Translations under genes and position numbers: made by a program
Assembly: GCF_014108865.1 (NCBI RefSeq)
Contig: NZ_CP053928.1
Coordinates: 2,356,001 to 2,420,000 of the forward strand
DNA: 64,000 bases
Direction: 5' to 3'
Source: Nocardioides sp. WS12
GTDB taxonomy: Bacteria; Actinomycetota; Actinomycetes; Propionibacteriales; Nocardioidaceae
Shown here: positions 32,347 to 42,300 of the stretch, in pieces
Numbering within the stretch: the stretch's first letter is position 1
How the letters are laid out: the number at the start of each line of letters is the position of its first letter
The notes under the pieces: generated by a model
What the model saw: only the letters and a program-made list of their open reading frames with translations
What the model was told of the DNA's origin: nothing
Database searches by the model: none

Positions 32347-32371
32347 TACTGCTTTAGGCAAGGATGGGCGC

Positions 32372-33631
32372 GTGTCAGGTCCCTTGATCGCCACCGACCC
32401 GTCCTCCGACGAGATCCGGCGCAGCGCGCTGCGCCGGATGCGCACGGTGGCCGTCTCCCTGCTCCTGTTCGCCGCTGCCGTCTACCTCGCGACGCTGGGC
32501 CGGGACGGATTCTGGGGCTTCGTCAACGCCGGCGCCGAGGCGTCGATGGTCGGCGCGATCGCGGACTGGTTCGCCGTCACGGCCCTCTTCAAGCACCCGC
32601 TCGGTCTCCCGATCCCGCACACGGCGCTCATCCCGAAGCGCAAGGACGACCTCGGCAAGGGACTCGAGGAGTTCGTCGGTGACAACTTCCTCCAGGAGGC
32701 GATCATCCGGGAGCGGGTGCTCGGCATCGGCGTCGCGCAGCGCGTGGGGGACTGGCTGGCCGTCCCGGCGAACGCCGAACGCGTCGTGAAGGAGGGCTCC
32801 GAGATCGCTGCCATCGCGCTCGGCAAGGTGCGCGACGACCACATCGAGGCCCTGGTGACCGAGGCGCTGGTCCCGCGCTTCCACGAGGAACCCATCGCCC
32901 CACTGCTCGGCGGCCTGCTCGGTGAGGCGCTCCAGGACAACCTGCACCACGGCCTCGTCGACCTGATGATCGACGAGATCCACGGCTGGCTGGTCGCCAA
33001 CCCCGAGACCGTCTACGCGGTCATCGGGGAGCGGGCGCCGGCCTGGGCGCCCGAACGGCTCAATGAAGTCGTCGTCGAACGCGCCCACCGGTACCTGGTG
33101 CGCTGGGTCGAGGAGATCCAGGTCAACCCCCACCACCGGGCCCGCAAGGCGCTCGACTCGATGCTCGTCAGGTTGTCCCAGGACCTGCTGGTCAACCCCG
33201 ACACCCAGCAGCGCGCCGAGCGGCTCAAGGACCGGGTGCTCGATCACCCCGCCGTGATCAAGACCGCGATCTCGATGTGGAAGGCCCTCCGCAAGGCCTT
33301 GCTCACCTCGCTCGACGACCCCCAGGGCGCCGTACGACGCCGGCTGCTGGTCGAGGTCGAAGGCGCCTCCTCGCGCCTGCGCACCGACGCTGCGCTGCGC
33401 GACCGGCTCGACAAGATGGCCGCCGACGGCGCCGTCTTCGCCGTGGAGCGGTACGGCGCCGAACTGACCGCCGTCATCACGCACACCATCGAGCGGTGGG
33501 ACGGCAAGGAAGCCGCCCAGCGGATCGAGCTCCACGTGGGGCGCGACCTGCAGTTCATCCGGATCAACGGCACCATCGTGGGCGGCCTGGTCGGCGTCCT
33601 CATCCACGCGTTGTCCGTCGCGATCCACTGA
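32372..33631 (+). CDS. DUF445 family membrane protein
   Basis: 419 residues from GTG (VSGPLIATDPSSDEIRRSAL). One N-terminal helix (about 26-44) is followed by GFVNAGAEASMVGAIADWFAVTALFKHPLGLPIPHTALIPKRKDDLGKGL, the conserved DUF445 core. A long helical middle precedes a C-terminal membrane helix (IRINGTIVGGLVGVLIHAL). The family (YheB-like) is of unknown function. A strong hairpin sits in its leader. Confidence 0.88.
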   Translation: MSGPLIATDPSSDEIRRSALRRMRTVAVSLLLFAAAVYLATLGRDGFWGFVNAGAEASMVGAIADWFAVTALFKHPLGLPIPHTALIPKRKDDLGKGLEEFVGDNFLQEAIIRERVLGIGVAQRVGDWLAVPANAERVVKEGSEIAAIALGKVRDDHIEALVTEALVPRFHEEPIAPLLGGLLGEALQDNLHHGLVDLMIDEIHGWLVANPETVYAVIGERAPAWAPERLNEVVVERAHRYLVRWVEEIQVNPHHRARKALDSMLVRLSQDLLVNPDTQQRAERLKDRVLDHPAVIKTAISMWKALRKALLTSLDDPQGAVRRRLLVEVEGASSRLRTDAALRDRLDKMAADGAVFAVERYGAELTAVITHTIERWDGKEAAQRIELHVGRDLQFIRINGTIVGGLVGVLIHALSVAIH

Positions 33632-33648
33632 GGACCTACGCTGGCGAG

Positions 33649-33894
33649 GTGGCAACCCCCATGGACGTCGGCATCCGCGACGCATCGATCCGGCTCGGTC
33701 AGTTCCTCAAGCTCGCGAACCTCGTCGAGTCGGGGGCGGAGGCGAAGCCGCCCATCGCCGACGGACTGGTCACGGTGAACGGCGAGGTCGAGACCCGGCG
33801 CGGACGACAGCTGGTCCCGGGGGACGTCGTGGAACTGGCAGGGCAGGCCGCCCGGGTCGCTGAAGGCGACACCCCGGACAACCTGCCCTGGTAA
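33649..33894 (+). CDS. S4-domain RNA-binding protein
   Basis: 81 residues from GTG; ATG at 33661 also possible. SIRLGQFLKLANLVESGAEAKPPIADGLVTVNGEVETRRGRQLVPGDVVEL is a single S4 fold (alpha-L motif), like Hsp15/YbcJ. It binds RNA or ribosome intermediates. It is 17 bases downstream of DUF445, likely co-transcribed. Confidence 0.87.
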   Translation: MATPMDVGIRDASIRLGQFLKLANLVESGAEAKPPIADGLVTVNGEVETRRGRQLVPGDVVELAGQAARVAEGDTPDNLPW

Positions 33895-33924
33895 TTGGCC
33901 AAGCCTTGGTCTGACCGCTGGAGG

Positions 33925-34293
33925 TCAGCGAACTTCGAGCAGGTCCACGACGAAGATCAGGGTCTCGCCACCCTTGATGGCACCGCCGGCGCCACGGTCG
34001 CCGTAGCCCAGGTGGGGCGGGATGACGAGCTGGCGGCGGCCGCCGACCTTCATGCCCTGCACGCCGGTGTCCCAGCCGGAGATGACCTGGCCGATGCCGA
34101 GGCGGAACTGCAGCGGGGTGCCGCGGTTGTACGACGCGTCGAACTCCTCGCCCGTGGACAGGGCGACGCCGACGTAGTGGACCGAGACGGTGCTGCCGGA
34201 CGTGGCCTCGGCGCCGTCGCCGACGGTGAGGTCGGTGATCACGAGGTCGGTGGGCGGGGTGGGGTCGACGAAGTCGATTTCAGGCTTTTCCAT
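33925..34293 (-). CDS. FKBP-type peptidyl-prolyl isomerase
   Basis: 122 residues. VSVHYVGVALSTGEEFDASYNRGTPLQFRLGIGQVISGWDTGVQGMKVGGRRQLVIPPHLGYGDRGAGGAIKGGETLIFVVDLLEV covers the whole FKBP fold, with the drug-pocket Y, F, D, W and Y residues all present. No signal peptide, so it acts in the cytosol on proline peptide bonds. The ATG at 34293 excludes a non-conserved extension. Its 3' end converges with the S4 gene. Confidence 0.94.
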   Translation of the reverse strand: MEKPEIDFVDPTPPTDLVITDLTVGDGAEATSGSTVSVHYVGVALSTGEEFDASYNRGTPLQFRLGIGQVISGWDTGVQGMKVGGRRQLVIPPHLGYGDRGAGGAIKGGETLIFVVDLLEVR

Positions 34294-34400
34294 GCGCACC
34301 ACCCTAGGGCGTGGCACCAGCGCCGTCAGGGGCGGGCGCGCGCGTCCTACCGCCACCCATTGACAAGTGACACAACCGTCAATAACCATGTCCGAGGGTG

Positions 34401-34416
34401 CGTGACGGCCGTCACG
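34401..34416. promoter_or_regulatory. CRP/GlxR-like palindrome upstream of the lipase
   Basis: CGTGACGGCCGTCACG is a perfect 16-bp palindrome with the spacing GTGA-N6-TCAC of CRP-family sites. It lies 20 bases before the lipase ATG and downstream of a possible promoter (TTGACA at 34360-34365, TAACCA 17 bases later), so it would block transcription if bound. Confidence 0.5.
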
Positions 34417-34435
34417 CGGGGTGGGGAGGCTGGAC

Positions 34436-35788
34436 ATGCAGGAGACGTCACGCAACGGACGGCGCGGGTGGGTCCTCGTGGCCGCGGTCGCCCTGCTCGC
34501 GACGCTGATCCCGGCCGGCCAGACCGCACAGGCGGCCCCGGTCGCCGACCGCGTCGTGGCCGCCGCTGCTGCGACGCCTGACCCGTTCTACACCTACACC
34601 GGCACGAAGCGGCTTGCGGACTTCGCGCCCGGATCGGTGCTGAAGACGCGCACCGTGTCCTATTCGATCGCCGGGATCCCGTTGCCGCTCAAGGTGGTGC
34701 AGATCGTCTTCCGCACGACCAACCAGCGCGGCCAGGCCGTCGCCGGCGTGACCTCGGTCTTCAAGCCGCTCGCGGGGGTCACCTCCAAGGTGATGTCCTA
34801 CCAGTCCTTCTACGACTCGCTGAACCCCGAGGACGGGCCGTCCCGGTCCGTCGCCGGTGGCACGAACCCGGGCGGGATGGCGGCCCACTTCGAGACCGCG
34901 ATGATGGTGCCGTTCCTGCTGCAGGGCTATGCGATCGTCATGTCCGACACCCAGGGCCCGACGGCCGACTTCGCCGCCGGTCCCGAGTACGGCATGGTCA
35001 CCCTCGACTCGCTCCGCGCGACGCTCAAGGTGCCCGCGACCGGCGTCGTTGCGCTCACCGCGAAGATCGGCCTGATCGGCTACTCCGGCGGAGCGATCGC
35101 CACGAACTGGGCCTCGGTCCTCGCGCCGTCGTACGCCCCCGACATCAACAAGCGCCTCGTCGGTGCTGCCGAGGGCGGCGTGCTGGTGCGTCCTGCGACC
35201 AACCTGACGTACGTCGACGGCAGCCTCGTGTGGGCGGGCATCGTCCCGATGGCCGTGGTCGGCGTCGCCCGGTCGTTCAACGTCGACCTCCGCCCCTATC
35301 TCAGTGCGTACGGCGTCACCGTCTACAACAAGATGCAGAAGGCCTCGATCCTCCAGGTGCTCGGCGCCTACCCGGGACTGACCTGGAAGAAGCTGGTCAA
35401 GCCTGCCTACACCGACCCGTCGACGATCCCGATCTTCGTGAAGCTGGTGAACCAGCTGAACCTCGGCGCTCGGCCGAACCCGACCATCCCGATGCTCATC
35501 GGGCAGGGCACGGGTGGCGAACTGGAGGGCACCATCGGCAACAAGGCGCCCGGCCGCGGCGACGGCGTGATGGTCGCGGGTGACGTCCGGACGCTGGCGA
35601 AGAAGTACTGCTCCGGTGGCGTCAAGGTCACCCACCGCGAGTACCCGCTCAGCCATTTCCTGTCGGTGCCGTTCTGGTTGGCCGAGGCCGTTCCGTGGTT
35701 GATGGCCCGCTTCGCAGGCACTCCGGCCGGCAACAACTGTGCAACGATTCCGGCCGGTAACCCGTTGGGTCCGCTGAAGGCCAGATGA
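34436..35788 (+). CDS. Secreted lipase (LIP/secretory lipase family)
   Basis: 450 residues. A signal peptide (about residues 12-37, RGWVLVAAVALLATLIPAGQTAQA) is followed by the fold of fungal-type secretory lipases also found in actinobacteria. The nucleophile elbow is GLIGYSGGAIAT, and a late TGGELEGTIG...THREYPLSHFL region supplies the histidine. FYDSLNPEDGPSRS and GYAIVMSDTQGPTADFAAGPEYG are typical. It likely hydrolyses acylglycerols outside the cell. A CRP-like palindrome lies just upstream. Confidence 0.88.
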   Translation: MQETSRNGRRGWVLVAAVALLATLIPAGQTAQAAPVADRVVAAAAATPDPFYTYTGTKRLADFAPGSVLKTRTVSYSIAGIPLPLKVVQIVFRTTNQRGQAVAGVTSVFKPLAGVTSKVMSYQSFYDSLNPEDGPSRSVAGGTNPGGMAAHFETAMMVPFLLQGYAIVMSDTQGPTADFAAGPEYGMVTLDSLRATLKVPATGVVALTAKIGLIGYSGGAIATNWASVLAPSYAPDINKRLVGAAEGGVLVRPATNLTYVDGSLVWAGIVPMAVVGVARSFNVDLRPYLSAYGVTVYNKMQKASILQVLGAYPGLTWKKLVKPAYTDPSTIPIFVKLVNQLNLGARPNPTIPMLIGQGTGGELEGTIGNKAPGRGDGVMVAGDVRTLAKKYCSGGVKVTHREYPLSHFLSVPFWLAEAVPWLMARFAGTPAGNNCATIPAGNPLGPLKAR

Positions 35789-35872
35789 CACAGGGGTGCC
35801 CGCGTTAGGCTGACCTGCAAGGGATCCCGTTGAATGGACGGGTACGGATGGGGCTTCTCGGGGGGACAGCAG

Positions 35873-36685
35873 GTGCGGGTCAACGTCACGGGAGCGGACA
35901 CGTGGTCGTCCGCTGACTTCGCGACCCGTCTCGTGTACGCCGCCGGGAGTCATCCCGGACGGGTCCGCACCGTCAACGAGGACTCCTCCCTGGTCGCCCC
36001 GCCGGTCTTCCTGGTTGCCGACGGCATGGGTGGCTACGCACGCGGCGACGTGGCGAGCCGGCTGGTCGCGGAGTCGTTCGAGCCGCTGGCCGCCCGCGAC
36101 GTGCAGCCCATCGACGTCGAGGCCGCGATCGGTGCCGCACAACGCAGCGTCGACGCCCTCGCCGCCGAGTTCACCTCGGCGCCCGGCTCCACCCTCGTCG
36201 CCGCGACGTACGTCCTGGAGGACGGCCGCGGCTACTGGCTGCTCGCCAACATCGGCGACTCCCGCGCGTACTGCTTCACCGAGGGCGTGCTCGACCAGAT
36301 CTCCAAGGACCATTCGGTGATCCAGGAGATGATCGACGCCGGCGAGATCACCGAGGAGGAGGCCCTCGCCCACCCGGACCGCCACGTGGTCACGCGGGCG
36401 ATCGGCGCACTGACCACCTCCGAGGCCGACTTCTCGCTCGTCCCCGCGGTCCCCGGATCCCGGCTGCTGCTGTGCTCCGACGGACTCACCTCGGAGCTCT
36501 CCGACATCGCGATCTTCCACATCCTGTCCGAGGAGATGTCGCCCGAGCAGACGGTCGCGACGTTGATCGACGCGGCCGTCGCCGCCGGCGGACACGACAA
36601 CGTGACGGTGGTCGTGGTCGACGTCGTCCACGGGCCCGAACTGCCCGACGAGGACACCCGCCCGAAGGCAGGGGGTCAGGCATGA
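35873..36685 (+). CDS. PP2C-family Ser/Thr protein phosphatase
   Basis: 270 residues from the GTG at 35873, which has GGGGGGACAG just upstream; an ATG at 35834 would add 13 residues. Metal-binding and catalytic segments are VNEDSS, ADGMGGYARGD, GDSRAYCF, CSDGLTSEL and GHDNVTVVVV, all intact. It is soluble, lacking the membrane anchor of PstP. It heads the PFNA-like cluster and overlaps the FHA gene (ATGA). It probably removes phosphates set by the kinase two genes downstream (PrpC in the bifidobacterial cluster). Confidence 0.9.
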   Translation: MRVNVTGADTWSSADFATRLVYAAGSHPGRVRTVNEDSSLVAPPVFLVADGMGGYARGDVASRLVAESFEPLAARDVQPIDVEAAIGAAQRSVDALAAEFTSAPGSTLVAATYVLEDGRGYWLLANIGDSRAYCFTEGVLDQISKDHSVIQEMIDAGEITEEEALAHPDRHVVTRAIGALTTSEADFSLVPAVPGSRLLLCSDGLTSELSDIAIFHILSEEMSPEQTVATLIDAAVAAGGHDNVTVVVVDVVHGPELPDEDTRPKAGGQA

Positions 36686-37911
36686 CGACGTACGTCGCCG
36701 GCGACCTCGCCACCCTCGTCACGGACGAGGGTGTCGTCCTTGCTGGGGCCGATCGACTCGCCGAGGTGGCGGCACTCGCCGGGCGGGGCCTCGAGCCCCT
36801 CACGGTTGTCGAGGTGCTCTCGCGGGGTGTCCTGAGCGAGTTGCCCGACTTCGCCGCCGTACGGATCGACCGTGCCGAGGTCCGCATCCTGGTCCGCGGC
36901 GCCTTCGCCGTGTGCGTCGACGGCTTCCGGGTCGAGGGCACCGACGCGGCCACCTGGAACGAGGCGTCTGCGCCGCTGGCCGCCGGTTCCGTGGTCGAGG
37001 TGGTTCCGATCGGAGCGCGCTCCACCGGCGTTGCCCTTCCGTTGCTGGGGGGCGTCGTGCACAGCGGGGGAGTCACCTGGCGTCCCGCCGTTGGTACGAC
37101 GACCGACCCTGCGCCGGTCGCGGTCGAGCCGGTGCGCCCTGAGCCCGTTCGTCAGCCCGAGCCGGTGGCGCCCGAGCCGGTGGCGCCCGAACCGGTGGCG
37201 CCCGAGCCGGTGGCGCCCGAGCCGGTGGCGCCCGAACCGGTGGCGCCCGAACCGGTGGCGCCTGCGCCCGCGGAGCCCGCCCACGAACACACCGTCTTCC
37301 GGGTGCCTGGAGCTGCGGCAGCACCTGCGGCCGTCGCCCCCGCGACCCCGCCCGCCCCGCCGGTCCCGGTCCCGGTGCCGGCCCACGCTCCGCCGGTGCC
37401 CGTTCCGGCCCACGCCCCGCCGATGCCCCCGCGCTACGTGCCCCCGACCCCGCAGACGGGCGACATCTCGCCGGAGCACGACGGACGCACGATCACCACG
37501 GCCCAGATGCAGGCCATGCGAGCCGGCCAGCCCCCGGCGACCGCGATGACCCCGACGCACCCGGGCCGTCCGATGGTGTCCCTCGAACTCTCCACCGGTC
37601 GGGTGGTGCAGGTGCGCCGGCGCGTGCTGATCGGGCGCAGCCCGCGCGTCCAGCAGGTCGGCGGCAGCGCCAACTTGCCTGCCCTCGTCACGGTCGATGA
37701 CCCGTATGTCTCCAGTACGCACCTGGAGGTCGCGGCGGAGGGCGCCCGGATCACGGTCACCGACACCTCGACCAACGGCACCCTGATCTCGCGTCACGGC
37801 CGGCCACCGGTCCCGCTGCCGCCCGGCGTCGCCACCGAAGTGACGGTGGGCGACGTCCTCACCTTGTCCAAGGGACTGACCGCAACCGTCATCCCGGCGC
37901 AGGGGCGCTGA
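36682..37911 (+). CDS. FHA-domain protein with proline-rich linker
   Basis: 409 residues. The N-terminal ~130 residues are of unknown fold (YVAGDLATLVTDEGVVLAG ... ALPLLGGVVHSGGVTWRP). A Pro/Glu/Val/Ala linker (about 145-200, repeats of PEPVA) and a Pro-rich stretch follow. The C-terminal FHA domain is at about 305-405: RVLIGRSPRVQQVGG, VSSTHLEV and TDTSTNGTLI are the phosphothreonine-binding loops. It likely docks with phosphorylated partners of the adjacent kinase. DNA of the linker is a 15-bp minisatellite. Confidence 0.9.
   Translation: MTTYVAGDLATLVTDEGVVLAGADRLAEVAALAGRGLEPLTVVEVLSRGVLSELPDFAAVRIDRAEVRILVRGAFAVCVDGFRVEGTDAATWNEASAPLAAGSVVEVVPIGARSTGVALPLLGGVVHSGGVTWRPAVGTTTDPAPVAVEPVRPEPVRQPEPVAPEPVAPEPVAPEPVAPEPVAPEPVAPEPVAPAPAEPAHEHTVFRVPGAAAAPAAVAPATPPAPPVPVPVPAHAPPVPVPAHAPPMPPRYVPPTPQTGDISPEHDGRTITTAQMQAMRAGQPPATAMTPTHPGRPMVSLELSTGRVVQVRRRVLIGRSPRVQQVGGSANLPALVTVDDPYVSSTHLEVAAEGARITVTDTSTNGTLISRHGRPPVPLPPGVATEVTVGDVLTLSKGLTATVIPAQGR
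37155..37262 (+). repeat. 15-bp minisatellite in the FHA gene
   Basis: About seven direct copies of CCGGTGGCGCCCGAG (third-position A/G swaps only) code for repeated PVAPE. Near-identity at DNA level suggests recent expansion or slippage. Confidence 0.85.
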
Positions 37912-37912
37912 C

Positions 37913-39391
37913 ATGCAGGCGCCACAGATCCCCGGCTTCACCTTCATCGACCGCGTCGGTGAGGGTGGCTTCGCCGACGTCTTCCGCTACCAGCAGGACC
38001 TGCCGACCCGGCAGGTCGCGATCAAGGTGCTGCGCAGTGGCAGCGACACGGGCTCGCTCGAGTTGTTCCGCGCCGAGGCCAACGTGATGGCGCAGTTGTC
38101 CAACCACCCCTCGATCGTGCCGATCTACCAGGCTGGTGTGAGTTCGGACGGTCGCGCGTTCCTGGTGATGGAGTTCTGCCCGCCGCCGCACGTCGCCCAG
38201 CGGTATCGCGCCCAGCCGCTCCCGGTCGGTGAGGTGCTCGACATCGGCGTCAAGGTGGCCAGTGCCGTCGAGACCGCCCACCGGGCCGGCATCCTGCACC
38301 GCGACATCAAGCCGCACAACATTCTCACCAGCGCGTTCGGCGTCCCGCTCCTGACGGACTTCGGCATCGCCTCGGTCGTGGGGGAGGCCGGCGCGTCCGG
38401 CCAGGGCCTGTCGATCCCGTGGTCGGCTCCGGAGTCCCTGTCGGCCGACAGCCATGACGTTCGCAGCGACGTCTACTCGCTCGCCGCGACGCTCTACTCG
38501 CTGCTCATCGGACACTCTCCCTTCGAGCGACGCGAAGGCCCCAACGACAACGCGAACCTGATCTCGCGCATCGAGCGCGGGCAGCTGACCCCGCTGCGTC
38601 GCCCCGACGTCCCGGCGTCCCTCGTCGACATCCTGCGCCGCGCCATGTCCTTGCAGGTCGAGAAGCGACCGGTCTCCGCGATGGCGTTGGGTCGCCAGCT
38701 GCAGGACGTGCAGATCGAGTTGCGCCAGTCGCCCACGCGCCTGGAGGTCATGGACGCCTCGCCGTCCGCCCTGGTCGAGGAGCACCCCAACGACGCGCGC
38801 ACCCTGATCCGCCCGGTCTCGGTGATCATCCCGGCCGCGGTGAGTGCCCGACCGGCGCCGTTGCAGCCTGCGGTCGACGAGGTGACGCGCATCCCGGGCG
38901 CAGCACAGGTCGAGACGGACGGGCACTCTGCCCGCCGTACGGCTCCTCGTCGTGAGGAGGACGCCCGCCTGGGCCTGCCGGCGCGGATCGCGCTCGGCGT
39001 CGTCGGCGCGGCGATCGTGGCCGGCGTCGGGTACGCCCTGGTGGCGGGTGACTCCGGCGAAGGCGACGACAAGACCGGGCCTCTCCGGGGCGAGCAGCCC
39101 GCGGACCCGGTCGAGGTCATCGACGTACCCGCCGCTCCCGTCGTCACCAAGTCGGGCAAGGGAACGCGCTGGACCTTCCGCTGGGAGCAGATGGATCCCA
39201 AGGAAGGCGACGAGTTCAAGCTCGTGTTCACGGGGGACGCAGCGAACCTGCCTGAGCCCGATTACGTCGAAGAGACAAGCAGGACCCTCACCGTGGAACT
39301 GGACGCCACCCTCTGCCTCGCCGTGTCCCTCAACCGCGTCGGCAGCCAGCCCTCGCCTCCCTCCAAGCCCCTCTGCGTGGTGGGTCAATGA
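37913..39391 (+). CDS. Receptor-like Ser/Thr protein kinase (Pkb2-like)
   Basis: 492 residues. Glycine loop GEGGFADVF (16-24), K38 (VAIK), catalytic HRDIKPHN (129-136; D131, N136) and DFG (149-151) are intact. The activation segment reads GIASVVGEAGASGQGLSIPWSAPES, without the GT(x)TY stretch of PknB-type kinases. A juxtamembrane region leads to one membrane helix (about 355-378) and a ~110-residue outer domain with FN3-like strands. It lies between the FHA gene and the giant repeat protein, with which it overlaps (ATGA). Confidence 0.92.
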   Translation: MQAPQIPGFTFIDRVGEGGFADVFRYQQDLPTRQVAIKVLRSGSDTGSLELFRAEANVMAQLSNHPSIVPIYQAGVSSDGRAFLVMEFCPPPHVAQRYRAQPLPVGEVLDIGVKVASAVETAHRAGILHRDIKPHNILTSAFGVPLLTDFGIASVVGEAGASGQGLSIPWSAPESLSADSHDVRSDVYSLAATLYSLLIGHSPFERREGPNDNANLISRIERGQLTPLRRPDVPASLVDILRRAMSLQVEKRPVSAMALGRQLQDVQIELRQSPTRLEVMDASPSALVEEHPNDARTLIRPVSVIIPAAVSARPAPLQPAVDEVTRIPGAAQVETDGHSARRTAPRREEDARLGLPARIALGVVGAAIVAGVGYALVAGDSGEGDDKTGPLRGEQPADPVEVIDVPAAPVVTKSGKGTRWTFRWEQMDPKEGDEFKLVFTGDAANLPEPDYVEETSRTLTVELDATLCLAVSLNRVGSQPSPPSKPLCVVGQ

Positions 39392-42300
39392 AGATGAAGC
39401 AGCAGACCCGGGGACGCCGGTGGCGCAAGACCGCCTCGGCGTCGGCGCTCGCCCTGCTGATCGGCACCCTCGTCGTGCTCGCCTACCGGTACGACGGCAA
39501 GCCGTTCACCGAGGTCGAACTCAACGACGGGGGCGTGTGGGTCACCAACAACGACCTCGGCCTGGTCGCTCGGCTCAACCCGCAGATCAAGGAGCTCGAC
39601 CTCGGCGTCGACGCCGGCAGCACCCAGTTCGACATCTTCCAGCGCGCCACGAACCTCTTCGTCGACGACGGCTCCACCGACCGTTCGGTCAAGTCGGTCG
39701 ACATCGCCTTCGCCGCAGTCAAGGAGCCGACGTCGCTGCCGACCGGAGCCGTCGTTGCGCACGGCGCCGACACGTTCGCCGTCGTCGACTACCTCAGCGG
39801 CAAGGCCTGGGTCCGGCCACAGAGCCAGTTCTCGAGCTTCTCCCCGAAGACGAGCAAGCCCGACCTCACCAACGCCCTCTCGGCAGTCGTCGGCACGGAC
39901 GGCCGGGCCTACGTGCTCGACCGCGAGGGCCGGGTCACGCCGTTCGCGATCGAGAACGGCGCGGCCGTTGCCGACGACGAGATCGACCTGCGTGGCGAGG
40001 GCGCCATTCCGGGGGATCCGGAACTGGTCACGCTGAGCGTGGTGGGCCAGACGCCGGTCCTGTTCAACCGTCAGGACAACGAACTGACGCGACCCGGTGC
40101 CGATCCGATCGCGTTGCCGACCGACGACACGACCCGGGTCGAACTCCAGGAACCCTCGGGCACCAGCGAGGGCCTGTACGTCGCGACCCAGGAGGGGCTG
40201 TACGTCACTCCGCTCAACGGCGGCAAGCTGGTGAAGACGAGTCCCGAGCCTGTCGCAGGGTCGCCCGCCGCACCGATCGTCCTCGACAGCACCGAGTGCG
40301 TGTACGCCGCCTGGGCGGACCCCTCGTCGCCGCACAACTACCTGCGCGACTGCAAGAACGAACGGTTCGACGACGAATCGCCCATCCCCGGGATGCAGGA
40401 CAACGCCGACCTCCGGTTCCGGGTCAACCGCGACGTCGTGGTCCTCAACGACGCCCGGACCGGCGACTCCTGGTTGGTGCAGGAGCCCGGCAAGGCCAAG
40501 GTCAGCAACTGGCCCCAGGTCGCCCCGGAGAACCAGAACCGGTCCAAGCTCAAGGAGACGACCGAGGAGATCCCCGACCAGGAGAACCGGCCGCCCGAGC
40601 CGGAGGACGACGACCTGGGAGCCCGCCCCGGCCGGTCGACCGTGCTGCCCGTCGTCGCCCTCAACGACCACGATCCCGACGGCGACATCATCAGCATCTC
40701 CAAGACCCTGCACGTCAGTGGACCGGAGTACGAGGTCAAGATCGTCGGCGGCGGAACCCAGCTCCAGGTCGCCGTACCGTCGGATGCCGAAGGTGTCTCG
40801 GTCTTCCGCTACTACGTGAGCGACGGGCGTGTGAACGAGGAGCGCTTCGCGGAGGTCCGGCTGACGATCCGCAAGGACTCCGAGCACACCCCGCCGAAGA
40901 TGATGAAGGACCGGAAGCCCCAGCTCAAGGTCGCCCGCGGCGCCACCTCGAGTTACTTCGCGCTCGCGGACTACTTCGACGAGGACGGCGACGACCTCAC
41001 CCTGGTCGACGCGAGGGCACGGGGCGGCGAGGTCGAGTACCGGCCCGATGGCACGATCACCTTCTCCGACACGGGTGCCGGCGCGAAGGTCACCGAGATC
41101 GCGTACACGGTCGACGACGGCTTCGACACGATCGAGGGGAAGTTGCCGGTCCAGGTCCTCGGCGACACGGCACCTCCTGAGCTCATCGCCGATCTCGCAT
41201 CCGGCGTCGCAGGCGCACAGGTCGTGGTCCAGCCCCTGACGAACGACCGCAACCCCGAAGGCCGCGACCTCACCCTGAAGAGTGTCAAGGTCATCGGCAA
41301 CGACGAGGGCACCCAGATCTCCAAGGACCTCGAGTCCGGCACGTTCACCTTCAAGTCGGCCCGGGCCCGGAGCTACTACCTCCAGTACTCCGCCTACAAC
41401 TCGTCGTCGACCAGGTCGTCGTTCATCCGCCTCGACATCGAATCCCCGCCCAAGGACAACCGACCGCCGGTCGCGGTGCGCGACAAGGCCACGATCACTG
41501 CCGGCAGCACGGCGCAGGTCGACCTGCTGCTCAACGACCTCGACCCCGACGGCGACGTGCTGGTGGTCAAGCGGATCGGGCGTCCGTCCATCCCGGGCGT
41601 CAAGGTGTCGATCGTCGACAAGCGGCTGGCGGTCGTCAGTTCGGCCAACGACATCATCGGGCAGCAGGCCACGGTCGAGTACGTCGTGTCCGACGGCAAG
41701 AGCTCCACGGTCGGGCACCTGGTGGTGGCCCAGCGTCAAGCCGGCCAGACCAATCGCCATCCGGTCGCCAACAAGGACCAGGTGACCGTGCGCGCCGGGT
41801 CCGTCACCACCATTCCCGTGCTGGGCAACGACTCGGACTCCGACGGCGGCAAGCCGCGCCTGTTCCAGGACGACCTCCGCAACGACCAGGACCTCGACGT
41901 CTGGGTAGCAGGCGACACGCTGCGGCTGCGGGCACCGGAGAAGCCGGGGAGCTATTCGGTCTTCTACGGCGTGCGTGACGACGACGGGCTCAGGGCCAGC
42001 GCCGAAGTGAGCATCTACGTCGTCGCCGACTCCGCGAAGAACAACCACTCGCCGTTGCCGCAGCCCATCATCGACCGTGTCATCAGCGGCCGTCCCAAGG
42101 TGATCTCGGTCGACCTGATCGGCGCCGACCCCGACGGTGACGCGGTGGCCTTCCGCAGCGTCGCCACCGCGCCGCAGAACGGCCGGATCCTCGACACCGG
42201 CGTGGACTGGATCCGCTACGAAGCCTTCGAGGGCAAGACCGGCACGGACTTCTTCCAGATCCGGGTCCAGGACAAGTACGGCGCCGAGGGGATTGCCGAG

